From Mercenaria mercenaria (lineage: Eukaryota > Mollusca > Bivalvia > Venerida > Veneridae): a stretch of DNA of 64,000 bases. The notes below the pieces were generated by a model. That model did not search any database. It saw only the letters and a program-made list of their open reading frames with translations, and had not been told where the DNA came from. Position numbers and translations under genes: made by a program. Below, in pieces: positions 46,301 through 54,748 of this stretch; within the stretch, counting starts at the first letter, position 1, and every line of letters begins with the position of its first letter. The DNA is taken from positions 64,135,501-64,199,500 of the forward strand of contig NC_069369.1 in assembly GCF_021730395.1 (NCBI RefSeq). Direction: 5' to 3'.

Positions 46301-49300
46301 TTTCTCTTAAACTATCAAAGCTATTGCTTTGAAACTTGCAACACTTGTTCACCATCATAAGCTGACCCTGTACAGCAAGCAACATAACTCCATCCTGCTT
46401 TTTGCAATAATTATTGCCCCTTTTGGACTTAGAAAATCATTTTCTTGGTTAAGTATTATGTTTAAGTCAACTTTTCTCATAAACTATCAAAGCTATTGCT
46501 TTAAAACTTGCAACAGTTTTTCACCATCATAAGTGGACACTGTACATCAAGAAACATAACTCTATCCTGCTTTTTGCAAGAATGATGGCCCTTTTTAGAC
46601 TTAGAAAATCATGGGTAGGACAATATTTCTATTACACAAAAAAAATCAGATGAGCGTCAGCACCCGCAAGGCGGTGCTCTTGTTAAAAGGTTGTTGTTTG
46701 TTGCTAGTCCCAAAGATTTATGTGTATACTTGTTTCTGTAAGATAAAAGATAAAATATTCACACAACCAATAATACAATAGAATAATGCCTAAAACTAGC
46801 AGATGGCCAATATTTGTTACATCTGCTTCATGCATATGTGCATTTGTACAATAAAAAACAATATTTAGATTTAATTACACTGAAAATATAAGAACATAAT
46901 ATTCTAACAACATTTATTTTAGGAAGAAAATGTGCTGGGAACAGACTGGATGTGGGATTGGTCATCTGGACCTGAAAAGAACCAGTCTAGGTAAAGATTT
47001 AATACACTAAAACAGAAAACAAAAATAGTTTTGGAAACCACCAGTCCTCTGCCAACTCATGTTTTATCTGGAATACAGGGAGACTTACAGAAAAAAAAAG
47101 AATAACTTGTATAAAGTGGAGAAAATTAAAAGAACAAAATGCCAACAAGGAGATAGTTTGTCCATATTACATAAACATTTCCTACAATGCTGATAGACAT
47201 GTGTTGTCGTGATAACTATGTAGAAGATTAATATCTGACTTGCTGGCCTGAGGCTGCAGGCCAAGGATCAATACAGCAGATGGGAGATCTAGTACTGGGC
47301 CATTGTGTTGACATGCAATTTTATGAAATTAGAATTAAAAGTTTGAAGTCAGATGTCAATGAAATAATCTTTGTTGCCTGAGAAAATACTCCGTTATCAT
47401 TTTTTAGCTCAACTATTCGAAGAATAGGGGAGCTATCCTACTCGCCCCGGCGTCGGCGTTAGCGACTTAGCGTCACACAAATGTTAAAGTTTGCGTACCA
47501 TCCCAAATATTTTCAAAGTCCATTGACATATTGCTTTCATATTTTGCATACTTGTTTACCATCATGACCCCAGTCTGTAAAAAAGAGGAGGCAACTCTAT
47601 CAAGCATTTTGACTGAATTATGGCCCCTTTTCGACTTAGAATAAATATTAAAGTTTGCGTACCACCCCAAATATTTTCAAAGTCCATTAACATATTGCTT
47701 TCATATTTTGCATACTTGTTTACCATCATGACCCCAGTCTGTGAAAAGGAGGAGGCAACTCTATCAAGCATTTTGACTGAATTATGGCCCTTTTTCGACT
47801 TAGAATAAATGTTAAAGTTTGCGTACCACCCCAAATATTTTCAAAGTCCATTGAGATATTGCTTTCATATTTTGCATACTTGTTTACCATCATGACCCCA
47901 GTCTGTAAAAAGGAAGAGGCAACTCTATCAAGCATTTTGACTGAATTATGGCCCCTTTTCGACTTAGAATAAATGTTAAAGTTTGCGTACCACCCCAAAT
48001 ATTTTCAGAGTCCATTGAGATATTGCTTTCATATTTTGCATACTTGTTTACCATCATGACCCCAGTCTGTGAAAAGGAGGAGGCAACTCTATCAAGCATT
48101 TTGACTGAATTATGGCCCCTTTTCGACTTAGAATAAATGTTTAAGTTTGCATACCACCCCAAATATTTTCAAAGTCCATTGAGATATTGCTTTCATATTT
48201 TGCATACCTGTTTACCATCATGACCCCAGTCTGTAAAATGGAGGAGACAACTCTATCAAGCATTTTAACTGAATTATGGCCCCTTTTCGACTTAGAATAT
48301 GCTTATTGTAATGTTAAAGTTTTACTCATTGCTTATATTATACTATCAAGCACTGAGAATAGTCGAGCGCGCTGTCCACTGACACTGACAGCTCTTGTTT
48401 TTTCTAAATTTGTGTAAGATATAATTTTAGTGAGCATTTTTTTTTTCATAAAGGCTTAGTACTAGATTTTGAGGACTATGTGGTGTCAGCCTGAGGCATA
48501 GGATTTTAAGATTTGATGGGCATATGTGAAAATCGAAAATTAATTTTATAACACAGGCACTTTTAAATCAAATACAATGTACATGTCATTTAAATTATTT
48601 CCCTTTCCTTGAAAAAATTAACCAGTGTTAACATTCTAACTAACATTTTTATGGTGAAAAATTTACAAATCGTGAGAAATGAAAAGCTGCATTGGTCACA
48701 GCAATAAGAGAACAAATCTTGTATTGCCCAGTCATTACAGACTTGGCCGTTTTTCATGCTAGAATAATAATTCATGGACTGATGTTTACTTAGAGACTAT
48801 TCATTGTAATCATAATAATAAAAGGTTTTATTATATACCAATATAAATTCTGTAAAAAAGTGGCTTGTATTTCACAAGTTAATATGAACGGGCAGAAAAA
48901 ATTCCATACTTTACCTTTTGTATTGTATGTTGCCGGACTTCTTTCATTAATATGCATGACCTGACACAGGTAAAACTATCAACAGCGCACATAAAAGCTT
49001 CACTAAGTTCCATTTTAACATCGATTACCATTGAAGATTTCGTTCAATAACAAAACAAGAAACAAAAAGGTGGAGGTGTATAATGAAAGGGTCATTATAA
49101 CAGTAGCTAGATCTGGGATTTTATATTCTGTTCTCATAAGATTTTGCAAGGTTGGATCACACTTGGCAATTGCGCGACTCATGAGATCCAATCTGCTAAA
49201 GTCCACTCAAGCCGTAGACAGCTTCCCAGATCAAGCTACTGTTATAATAACCCTATTATACTGGTCCAGGCATTGTGTAAAAAGCCACACTGCCCCAGTC

Positions 49301-50779
49301 AATATGAAACTGTCAAATTCTGTGCATACATGCAAAATAATGACTGTAAAAGGGCAGATTGATGGTGATTATATAATAAATTGCCTTGTTACTTAAGATA
49401 TTTTGATACTGAAACTTCTAAAATGTAGTGTTACCATTATGACATTGTTCATACACACAGGAAATATGTGCTTAACAGTTACTGTGAAGTACTTTTGTTG
49501 TATAGACAATGTCCTTGTTTGAGCAAAAACAGCTGTTTTGTGGGAATATAAATTTGTTGATTTTAACATCTGAACATAAAATGAGAGGGAATGTAACTAG
49601 TTTGTTGGAATTAAATTTCTTGCATTGACAACCACAAAATGTAAAATTAATGCCCCCCCTCAACCATGAAAATTAATGAATTAACAAGATATATTAATAT
49701 CAGCATCATAAGACATTGGGACAAGAGCACTTCCACTTCATTGTTTAATTTATTAAAAAAGTTATATATTTACAGAGAGCAGGCTTTCAGGCTGAGGAAT
49801 GCTGCAAAGAAACGTCCAGGTTACACATTAAGAAATACAAGTGTCATGAAGAACCCGCTGTTTTGTAGGGAAAATCTGACTGCACTGGTTGCTAGCCATG
49901 TGTCAGTGTTTGTTCTCGGAGCTGTGGTGTAAGTCTTACTCTCCCTAATTTAGATAGTTCATAATGTCAACTTGACTGAGATTAAATATCATGCTTCTAT
50001 TTAACTAGCTAGCTTTTCCTGTCTGAGACCTCAAGGCCACAGTTGAGATCTTTGAATTCTATGTTTCAGTCCTTAATTCTGCTGGCCCAAGATAAAATCT
50101 TTTCATAAGAAGAGCCGTTCATTTTGCTTCTGGAAGGTTGGTGGTTCTTCCAAGGTAGTTCTACCAAACTGCTCATACTACCAAAGCCTTCACTAGCGAA
50201 GTTTGAACATTTTTATTTATATATACAAGAACTGTTTATGAATATGTCATTATAAATAGTATACTTAACTAATTGTTCATGAGAATTGTTTAGATTAATA
50301 CTTGAAAGTGAACTGAATTTGAACTTTTACTTAAAACGATTTTATGTGTTAACAATATCTGAAATTGTTTGTTTTATGAACTTTTTACAGAATATTATAT
50401 AAAGTATTAACAGATTGTAGTTTAACTATTTAACAGAATATTAATAAATATTGACAGAATATTATATGTCATAGATATTTATTACGTGAAATATTGTAAA
50501 TGAACTATCTGAACTAAATAATAATGTTTATACACAATTTACAGAATGTATATAAAATATTTACTAAATGTTTATGAAATATTTACAGAATGTTTATGAA
50601 CTATTGGTTAGAATGTTTATGAACTATTCACATAATTCTGCTAATAACCTATTTACAGTATGTATAATTAGGAGCTATTTGAAAATGTATATAAACTATT
50701 AGAATCATGTTCATGACCTATTTACAGGATGTATATGATTCTCAAGAAGACTGGTCACCAAGTGGTCAGTCAGAGCTAG
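28310..50779 (+). CDS. BNIP3: BNIP3/NIX-type mitophagy receptor (six exons)
   Basis: Six coding exons join in frame into a predicted 180-residue protein (human BNIP3: 194). BNIP3 sits in the outer mitochondrial membrane, facing the cytosol, and tethers mitochondria to LC3/GABARAP for mitophagy; it is also an atypical BH3-only Bcl-2 relative. Visible features: the LC3-interacting motif ESWVDL with W17 and L20, preceded by S16 as in vertebrates; the conserved IEKLLQDAQRESG (about 53-66); TDWMWDWSSGPE (97-108), the BH3-like region; LRNTSVMK (131-138); a transmembrane helix at about 147-169 with S153-H154 and G161 of the dimer motif; a short basic tail. Exons are 28310-28352, 33162-33348, 35031-35070, 46923-46990, 49776-49928 and 50728-50779, all with GT-AG introns. 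Introns 1 and 3 are swollen by transposons. Start and exon 1 are inferred from phase and the human-like split before SWV. Confidence 0.93.
28353..28948. other. BNIP3 intron 1, unique part
   Basis: AT-rich intron sequence between exon 1 and the hAT-like insertion; nothing else recognised. Confidence 0.5.
28949..30112. mobile_element. hAT-like foldback element with 8-bp target duplication (BNIP3 intron 1)
   Basis: The element (28957-30104) starts CAATGTTGG and ends CCAACATTG. It is flanked by the exact 8-bp duplication GGTGCAAA at 28949-28956 and 30105-30112. An 8-bp duplication and a CA-starting terminus fit the hAT superfamily. The arms carry repeated, mutually inverted phrases of the type GGTCAATACTGG (left) and CCAGTATTGACC (right) plus GGTTAAAACCG / CGGTTTTAACC, so the 1.15 kb body is a loose palindrome of minisatellite-like subrepeats. 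It has no coding capacity, hence non-autonomous. Confidence 0.8.
30413..30715 (-). repeat. Helentron-type 3' end fragment, reverse orientation
   Basis: It begins with ACAAGAGCTGTC, the reverse complement of the GACAGCTCTTGT terminus used by several elements here. Two related subrepeats follow, containing GACCTATGGACCTGGGTCTT and GAGCTACGGACCTGGGTCTT. No opposite end is visible, so it is a fragment. Confidence 0.6.
31150..32923 (+). mobile_element. Helentron-like composite with two tandem-repeat blocks (BNIP3 intron 1)
   Basis: A (CCGT)n-rich start at 31220-31256 leads into about three units of roughly 170 bases (31420-31960; CCTAGGGCTTTGATATTTG, CATCATCTAGTGGTC). Seven or eight units of roughly 125 bases follow (31960-32840; GACCTACTTTCACATTTCT, TTCAAATTTGGACCACATGC). 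The 3' end has the stem AGATCACTCTGTGATCT followed by CTTGT, typical of these elements. The matching 5' subterminal repeat was not found, so the left end may be truncated or the element chimeric. Confidence 0.7.
33162..33348 (+). CDS. BNIP3: BNIP3 exon 2 (LIR and conserved EKLLQDAQ motif)
   Basis: Acceptor TTCATTCAACAG, donor GTATAT. Residues 15-76: ESWVDLHYKN, a Ser/Asn-rich linker, then NIEKLLQDAQRESGQNS. The W-x-x-L motif with preceding Ser matches the human LIR (SWVEL), and the second motif matches human MEKILLDAQHESG. Confidence 0.95.
33349..35030. other. BNIP3 intron 2
   Basis: AT-rich. 34020-34560 contains phrases such as GACCAAACTTGGTACATA and GGAGACTAAGGTCTATGTTC that look like worn tandem units of another Helentron-like family, without ends. 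Confidence 0.5.
35031..35070 (+). CDS. BNIP3: BNIP3 exon 3 (linker)
   Basis: A 40-base exon after a long pyrimidine tract ending TTTTTTTCAG, with donor GTTTGA. It completes the split Ser codon and adds PKGLRSPIELTTQ. Its frame joins exons 2 and 4 exactly; the sequence itself is not conserved. Confidence 0.8.
35479..37221 (+). mobile_element. Helentron-like element, AGCTCACCT family, copy 1 (BNIP3 intron 3)
   Basis: It starts after a T-run with AGCTCACCTGTCAC, which folds with GTGACAAGGTGAGCT. About eleven units of roughly 145 bases follow (GTGACCTCTCTAGAGGCCAT, GGTCAGAATGTTCA, CAAGTTCGAAACTGGGTCA). It ends with the inverted subterminal copy AGGTGAGC, the hairpin AGGACCATCATGGTCCT and CTTGT in a T-run. 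The tandem units are quite similar, indicating recent homogenisation or a young element. Non-autonomous: no Rep/helicase frame. Confidence 0.85.
37222..38320. other. BNIP3 intron 3, AT-rich part
   Basis: No gene. Two copies of a GGTTGCNCAACCAAGATAGA segment lie at 37747-37766 and 37938-37957; each contains a short palindrome. Confidence 0.45.
38321..38500 (-). mobile_element. TTAA-type MITE, copy 4 (truncated)
   Basis: Starts TTAAACCCTTACCCTGCTAA, reverse orientation relative to copies 1-3, and runs to about TTGGTCGCAAAGCAGGG. The far terminus is lost. Confidence 0.65.
39217..41119 (+). mobile_element. Helentron-like element, AGCTCACCT family, copy 2 (nested)
   Basis: Same termini and core as the element at 35479: AGCTCACCT start, a (GTGC)n stretch at 39279-39310, about twelve 145-base units, AGGTGAGC, and the hairpin AGGACCATCATGGTCCT with CTTGT. 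Part of the surrounding foldback arm continues on both sides, so this Helentron is the younger insertion. Confidence 0.85.
41231..42435 (+). repeat. 59-base minisatellite, forward arm (~20 units)
   Basis: Repeats of GCCAGTACTTGACCTGTCAG, GTGGGGGAAGAAATTGACC, GGTCAGTTCTTTCCCC with few substitutions. C and G runs alternate, so each unit also contains small inverted segments (GACCGGTC). Confidence 0.9.
42436..44150 (-). repeat. 59-base minisatellite, reverse arm (~29 units)
   Basis: The same unit in opposite orientation (GGGGAAAGAACTGACCGGTC, AATTTCTTCCCCCACCTGAC, AGGTCAAGTACTGGCTAG). It is somewhat more diverged than the forward arm and includes the G28 run near its start. Confidence 0.9.
44583..45234. 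other. BNIP3 intron 3; possible tRNA-like remnant at its left edge
   Basis: On the minus strand near 44583-44660 a box-B-like TTGTTCGATTCCCGG follows a GGCTAGC-type segment at plausible spacing. It may be a piece of a tRNA-derived SINE; a functional tRNA fold could not be drawn. The rest is featureless. Confidence 0.3.
45235..45490 (+). mobile_element. Diverged tRNA-derived SINE (RUDI/V-SINE-like)
   Basis: After a G-rich run (45241-45271), sequence with GAAGCCATCCAGCTGGCTTA, GATTGGTGGTTCTACCCCAG and tail GTGTTGGTGTGACTTTAAGC parallels the SINE at 20682 with many substitutions. The tRNA-like head is badly worn. It ends in CAAAAACAAAAACAAAAAC. Confidence 0.65.
45664..46683 (+). mobile_element. 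Helentron-like element, AGCTCATCTGATT family (BNIP3 intron 3)
   Basis: Starts AGCTCATCTGATTTTTT in a T-run and has about five 170-182-base units (CTTGGTTAAGTTTTATGTTT, CCTAAACTATCAAAGCTATT, CATAACTCCATC). It ends with the inverted subterminal AAATCAGATGAGC, the hairpin AGCACCCGCAAGGCGGTGCT and CTTGT. Same architecture as the AGCTCACCT and AGCTCGACT families, but an unrelated core. Confidence 0.82.
46923..46990 (+). CDS. BNIP3: BNIP3 exon 4 (BH3-like WDWSS region)
   Basis: Acceptor CATTTATTTTAG, donor GTAAAG. It encodes EENVLGTDWMWDWSSGPEK then NQS. WDWSS-x-PE is a hallmark of BNIP3 and NIX. Confidence 0.95.
46991..47405. other. BNIP3 intron 4, start
   Basis: No feature beyond the donor; moderately AT-rich. 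Confidence 0.4.
47406..48397 (+). mobile_element. Helentron-like element, AGCTCRACTATTC family, copy 2 (BNIP3 intron 4)
   Basis: Starts AGCTCAACTATTCG with the hairpin partner GAATAGGGGAGCT. It contains about five 164-base units (47480-48295) that are nearly identical (TTTGCGTACCACCCCAAATA, TTTACCATCATGACCCCAGT). It ends with GAATAGTCGAGC, the hairpin GCTGTCCACTGACACTGACAGC (stem GCTGTC/GACAGC) and CTCTTG. Frames of 62-90 codons in it are repeat by-products. Confidence 0.85.
48398..49078. other. BNIP3 intron 4, AT-rich
   Basis: No gene or clear repeat recognised. Confidence 0.45.
49079..49261. mobile_element. MITE with ~30-base terminal inverted repeats (BNIP3 intron 4)
   Basis: TATAATGAAAGGGTC and ATTATAACAGTAGCT at the left return inverted at the right as AGCTACTGTTATAAT and AACCCTATTATA. 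Inner segments CTGGGA/TCCCAG also pair. Non-coding, about 180 bases. Possibly TA-targeted; a clean target duplication is not separable from the repeat ends. Confidence 0.65.
49776..49928 (+). CDS. BNIP3: BNIP3 exon 5 (RNTSVMK motif and most of the membrane helix)
   Basis: Acceptor ATATTTACAG, donor GTAAGT. Contains KKRPGYTLRNTSVMKNP and the start of the anchor, LTALVASHVSVFVLGAV. The donor at 49929 gives the better consensus and preserves the hydrophobic helix. An alternative GT two bases earlier would open a different, acidic C-terminus and break the helix, so it is disfavoured. Confidence 0.93.
49929..50727. other. BNIP3 intron 5
   Basis: AT-rich. The second half carries a loose tandem of phrases like AGAATGTTTATGAACTATT (about 50460-50700), possibly a degenerate minisatellite. 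Confidence 0.5.
50728..50779 (+). CDS. BNIP3: BNIP3 exon 6 (end of membrane helix and tail)
   Basis: Acceptor CTATTTACAG. It completes a Val codon and encodes MYMILKKTGHQVVSQS then TAG. The hydrophobic start followed by two lysines mirrors the human GIYIGRR end of the anchor and its short intermembrane-space tail. Confidence 0.85.
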
Positions 50780-52378
50780 AGGTTTTAGAAGAGCAACTAC
50801 ACAAAGTTTATAGAATCATTGGCTGTTAAGCCTGTCTTAAAGAATTTGCTGCAAGAGAAATAACTACATTTCGAACCACTCACAATGATGTATGCTTAAC
50901 TGAATTAGATAAATACCGGTGAATAATTTTGCAAAATCCTGGATGCTCAGCTTATAACAACGATACAGAATAACTGTTGTCTGTACTTGAACTGTTGAAG
51001 ATAATGATGCTATTTGTAGGTCCTGTCCAAGAATTTATTTAAAGGTATGCATATTATTGGGCAGGTCTGTGTTACCCTGGGCAATACACTTTTTTCATAC
51101 ATCAACCTAGGGCTTGGCATAAGGTACAAAAAATGTTTTAGCATTGCTTCAGAAACGTACAGTAATCCTGGTGAAAGAACATATTAAATGAAAATAGAAA
51201 TGATTTGAAGATCGTATAATAGATAAAGCAAGTAAACATGTTTTCATAATGCCTTTGTAAAAGATCCAAACTGAGGGATGTTGTTCTGGCTGAGGCATTA
51301 CAATGATAATGCTCCTGCAGTAGACCCAGACATTTTTACAAGGCTACAGGTTTACTACTACTTGGTAGAATTTTCGCGACCTAAGGCCAAAATGTGAAAC
51401 ATAGATTTTTAATATAACAGAATACATGTACAGTTCTTCCATGAATAATTATTATTTTCATGAAGAAGGACACTTAGTAGATATAGTAGTGATAAATATT
51501 TTACAAAAATTATGATTACCCCCTACTTGAAAGTCTGATATAAGTCTGACTTCTATATTTAGATTTTGTGTTCAGAAAGTGTTGTCCTGTTCCTTACTTA
51601 GTCAGAGATGATGTGAGGTCATTTCAAAATTATTTTTGTGGTAAATTTTCCTTTAATGTATGTTTGGTATAATTTCGATTTCCAAAGATACCTGGTCTAC
51701 TTATTAACTCCTCCTTTAGTTACACTTGCTGCCTCTGTAACAGAGTTTGTACATCTTGAAGTCATATTATTTTTTTTTTTAAATAATTTTTAAGACATTT
51801 TCTTTTTCACTTACTAGATCTGTAACATTTAAACAGATAAGAGGTAGACATTAAGAAGCAAATTTTTTTTGTTGCTGTTAGCGAGATCATTTTCAGGGAC
51901 TGATTAAAAGCAAAAATTTCTAGGGCTATTCAAAGCTCTTCAGAACGCAAAAAGGGTGTATGTTAAGTGTTCATAATATTCTTTTATTTCTGTTACAGCA
52001 AATTTGTTTTGATTTGGCTGCAGTTTTAGTGTTAGGACAATCTTTGGGAAAATTCTAGTTTATATGTATTAGGTTCTGGTCCGAATATTTGCACTATTTT
52101 TTTTTGTTGATATTTATCCATTTTTAGTTGTTAGTTACTGAACCAATAATTTTAGTAATATGAAAAGTTAAGAAAAGTTTTGATGTTTGCATAATTTTGA
52201 TGCATAGCACCAGTTTCGTAACAGATAGCAAAACTCTGCCCATGACACATTATTTTTTAGTAATAACTAGTTTGTATAAACTTTGGGTAGACTTGAAAGT
52301 ATGTATATGCAGGTTGGTGGGTGGAAGCATTGCAGGCGCATAGCAGGGCTGAAGTAAGATGCCTGGACCTTCCTATAT
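50780..52378 (+). other. Probable BNIP3 3' UTR and downstream AT-rich DNA
   Basis: Directly follows the BNIP3 stop. No later coding exon was found. AATAAA motifs occur near 52869, 55657 and 55697, but which is used cannot be told from sequence. Confidence 0.45.
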
Positions 52379-52556
52379 TTAACCTTTACCCTGCTAAATT
52401 TCTATAATCATTTAATTTGGCAGTACCACTTATTATTCAAAGGGGTGTTAACTGAAAATTTATTGACTGAATAGCGAACAGTGCATGTGCAAGCTGATCT
52501 TGGTCCACACTGGTCGCAATGGCAGAATCACTTGCCGGCAGCAGGCTAAAGGTTAA
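52379..52556 (-). mobile_element. TTAA-type MITE, copy 5
   Basis: Reverse orientation: TTAACCTTTACCCTGCTAAA at the left end, internal TTGGTCCACACTGGTCGCAA, and GCAGGCTAAAGGTTAA at the right end. TTAA at both termini fits a piggyBac-type target. Confidence 0.8.
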
Positions 52557-53812
52557 AACTCCTTCCTACTTCAGTTGGCAGGAAATCACATGTAGAAATA
52601 ACAATTTCAGGGCATGCCCCTGAACCTACCTAGCTTAAAAGATTTCAGTATCATTTCAAGTGTATAGTTTGATCCATGTTTTGTGTAATAAGGGTTTTCT
52701 AAATATAATACAATTCCGTTCATATTATACATTATTATAAAGAACTCCAAGGATGATTATTGGAATGTTTTTAAATTTTCAAAATAGATTACTTTTGGTA
52801 GCGCACTGTCCAATGTAAATTTCAGCTATTTGTCTCAAAACAAGTTTGAATCTTTATTGTGGATGGATAAATAAAAAACTTATCTGGATATATACCGGTA
52901 AGTTAGTTGAAAAGCTAAACATTTCAAATGAATTATTTTGAAATACTAGTAATGGGCCACAATTTTACATTGGGAGAAAATACATTTTTGTCATAATTTT
53001 AAAAAAAAATGTGTTACAGAAAAGATTGATCAGACGTTAGCTATGCACCTGCATTGTTCTACCTGTTATAGCACTGCTGAGTTTTAAATGCATTCATTGT
53101 TCTGCAGCAAATATTTTGAAACTTGTTGTTTAAGGCTTACTTTCATTCTTGTCACTGTCAGTGTTTGGCTTTAGCTATGCTATATATGTCCAGATAAACA
53201 AATGGTAGACTTCTGAACTTTATCAGTGTATTAACGACTCTTAGATATGATAAACACTTCTGTATTAAGTGAATTTATTTTTTATTTTTTTTTTAATTGG
53301 GGTACGAAAATAATCTGTGATTTTACATGTAAAATTCAAAAGCCAGAACTACTAGTATATCCCAGAATATAAACACAGACATGAAAGGATTTTGAACAAA
53401 TTAGCAGAATTTGGGAATTCTATAGACAAAGTGTAGATCCACTGATTTTGTCATAATGCTATGTTTCTCAACTTGTTATAATCTTTTGCTGTGAAAAAAA
53501 ATTTTAATTTATCAAATAGACACATTGATCTTCACCCTTGCATCTTGCAAAAAAAAAAAGAATGAAATCCTGCAGAATGTTTAAGTATAGTATACTTCCT
53601 AACTAGGTAGTTTTTTTAGTGCTTATTCATGCATTCATTGACAATAATGCTGTATTTACCCTGAACAGAAATGATTTATCCTTTCCATTTTGATGCCTGT
53701 GGTTGAAAACCATGTTTTGTAGTTGAAATCTGGGTCCATATTCATTAGTGTTTTTTGTCTGAAATTCAGACTTTAAGAAATTAAATGTTCTTTTTGCTTT
53801 GTAACTGTAAAA

Positions 53813-54025
53813 TTAACCCTTAGCATGCTGGACATGATTGATTCTGCCGTTGCAACCAGTGTAGATCATGATCAGCCTGCACATACATGCAGTCTGATCA
53901 TGATCTACACTGTTTGCTATTAATTCAGTATCTTTTTGGTAAGCACCCCTTTCAACAGTTAATGGTACTGTCCAAATTGAAAGATGGACAAGTTCAATAT
54001 ATAAATTTGGCAGAGTAAGGGTTAA
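53813..54025 (+). mobile_element. TTAA-type MITE, copy 6 (best preserved)
   Basis: TTAA-CCCTTAGCATGCTGG at the left and GGCAGAGTAAGGG-TTAA at the right, giving a TTAA duplication and inverted CCCTTA ends. The 205-base body includes GATCAGCCTGCACATACATG and TTAATGGTACTGTCC. TTAA with CCCT-type ends is characteristic of piggyBac-superfamily MITEs. Confidence 0.85.
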
Positions 54026-54613
54026 TTCAGATGGTAAAGAAACTTTGTATAAATGTGTATTCTGAATATGCAGACAGCTCAGCAAAAGTTCCTAAGTTTA
54101 ATTTTGCTGTAAACAGAACTGTTGCAAATTTGATATTTGTCAATCTTTAAGTCTTAAATTTAAGACTTAAAAGTGTAATGAATATTGGCCCAGCTAGGAG
54201 GTGAAAAACCATCTTTCTTACAAGAAATGACCAAATGTTTCATTCCATGCTAGAAATATTCCATCTAAGTATCTCATTGTAGAATCATTGTGGATGATAA
54301 AGACACAGCATTTAATTGCACAGCACAGTTCAAATGTATTGTATGGTTGTAACACATGTCATCAAATTGAAAAAAAAAAGGTATTCTAAAATACAAGTTT
54401 CATATATTGCTTAAATGATTGTTTTGGAAAAATGACAAGTTTTTTTCATATGAAAGTTATAGTTTATCACATAAAATTTCACTCCTTTCATTACCAAATA
54501 ATTCTTATAGACTTTAAAGTTTACATTTTCATGATGAAACAGAATGTCTTCTTTTCCTGTGTGATATGTTAACAAGTACATTTATTTTATAGCTCAATGA
54601 TTACTAATGGCTC
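54026..54613. other. AT-rich, no gene recognised
   Basis: Nothing beyond short poly-A/T runs. Confidence 0.45.
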
Positions 54614-54748
54614 CAAGGTTATAAAGCAGACTTCGGAGACCAGTCCAAGAATGACACCTTGCCATTGGTCAATTTAAGGTCATGTCTAACAACAGCCAAT
54701 CAGATCCCTGACATTCCAGACTGGTCTTTGAACAGCTTTATAACCTTA
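54614..54748. mobile_element. Short MITE with ~35-base inverted ends
   Basis: AAGGTTATAAAGC and GAGACCAGTCCAAGAATG at the left return inverted as ATTCCAGACTGGTCTTTG and GCTTTATAACCTT at the right. The loop has CCATTGGTCAAT and AGCCAATCAG, which also pair. Non-coding. Confidence 0.7.

Noticed and set aside
47473-48417. Sets of 62-90-codon frames spaced 164 bases apart, both strands
   Set aside because: They repeat with the 164-base unit of a Helentron core; no known domain.
49776-49926. Alternative BNIP3 exon 5 donor two bases upstream, giving a 34-residue acidic C-terminus
   Set aside because: The GT at 49927 has a weak donor consensus, and the resulting protein loses the second half of the membrane helix that defines the family.
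53813-54085. 90-codon minus-strand frame as a gene
   Set aside because: It is mostly the TTAA-type MITE; other MITE copies do not keep the frame.
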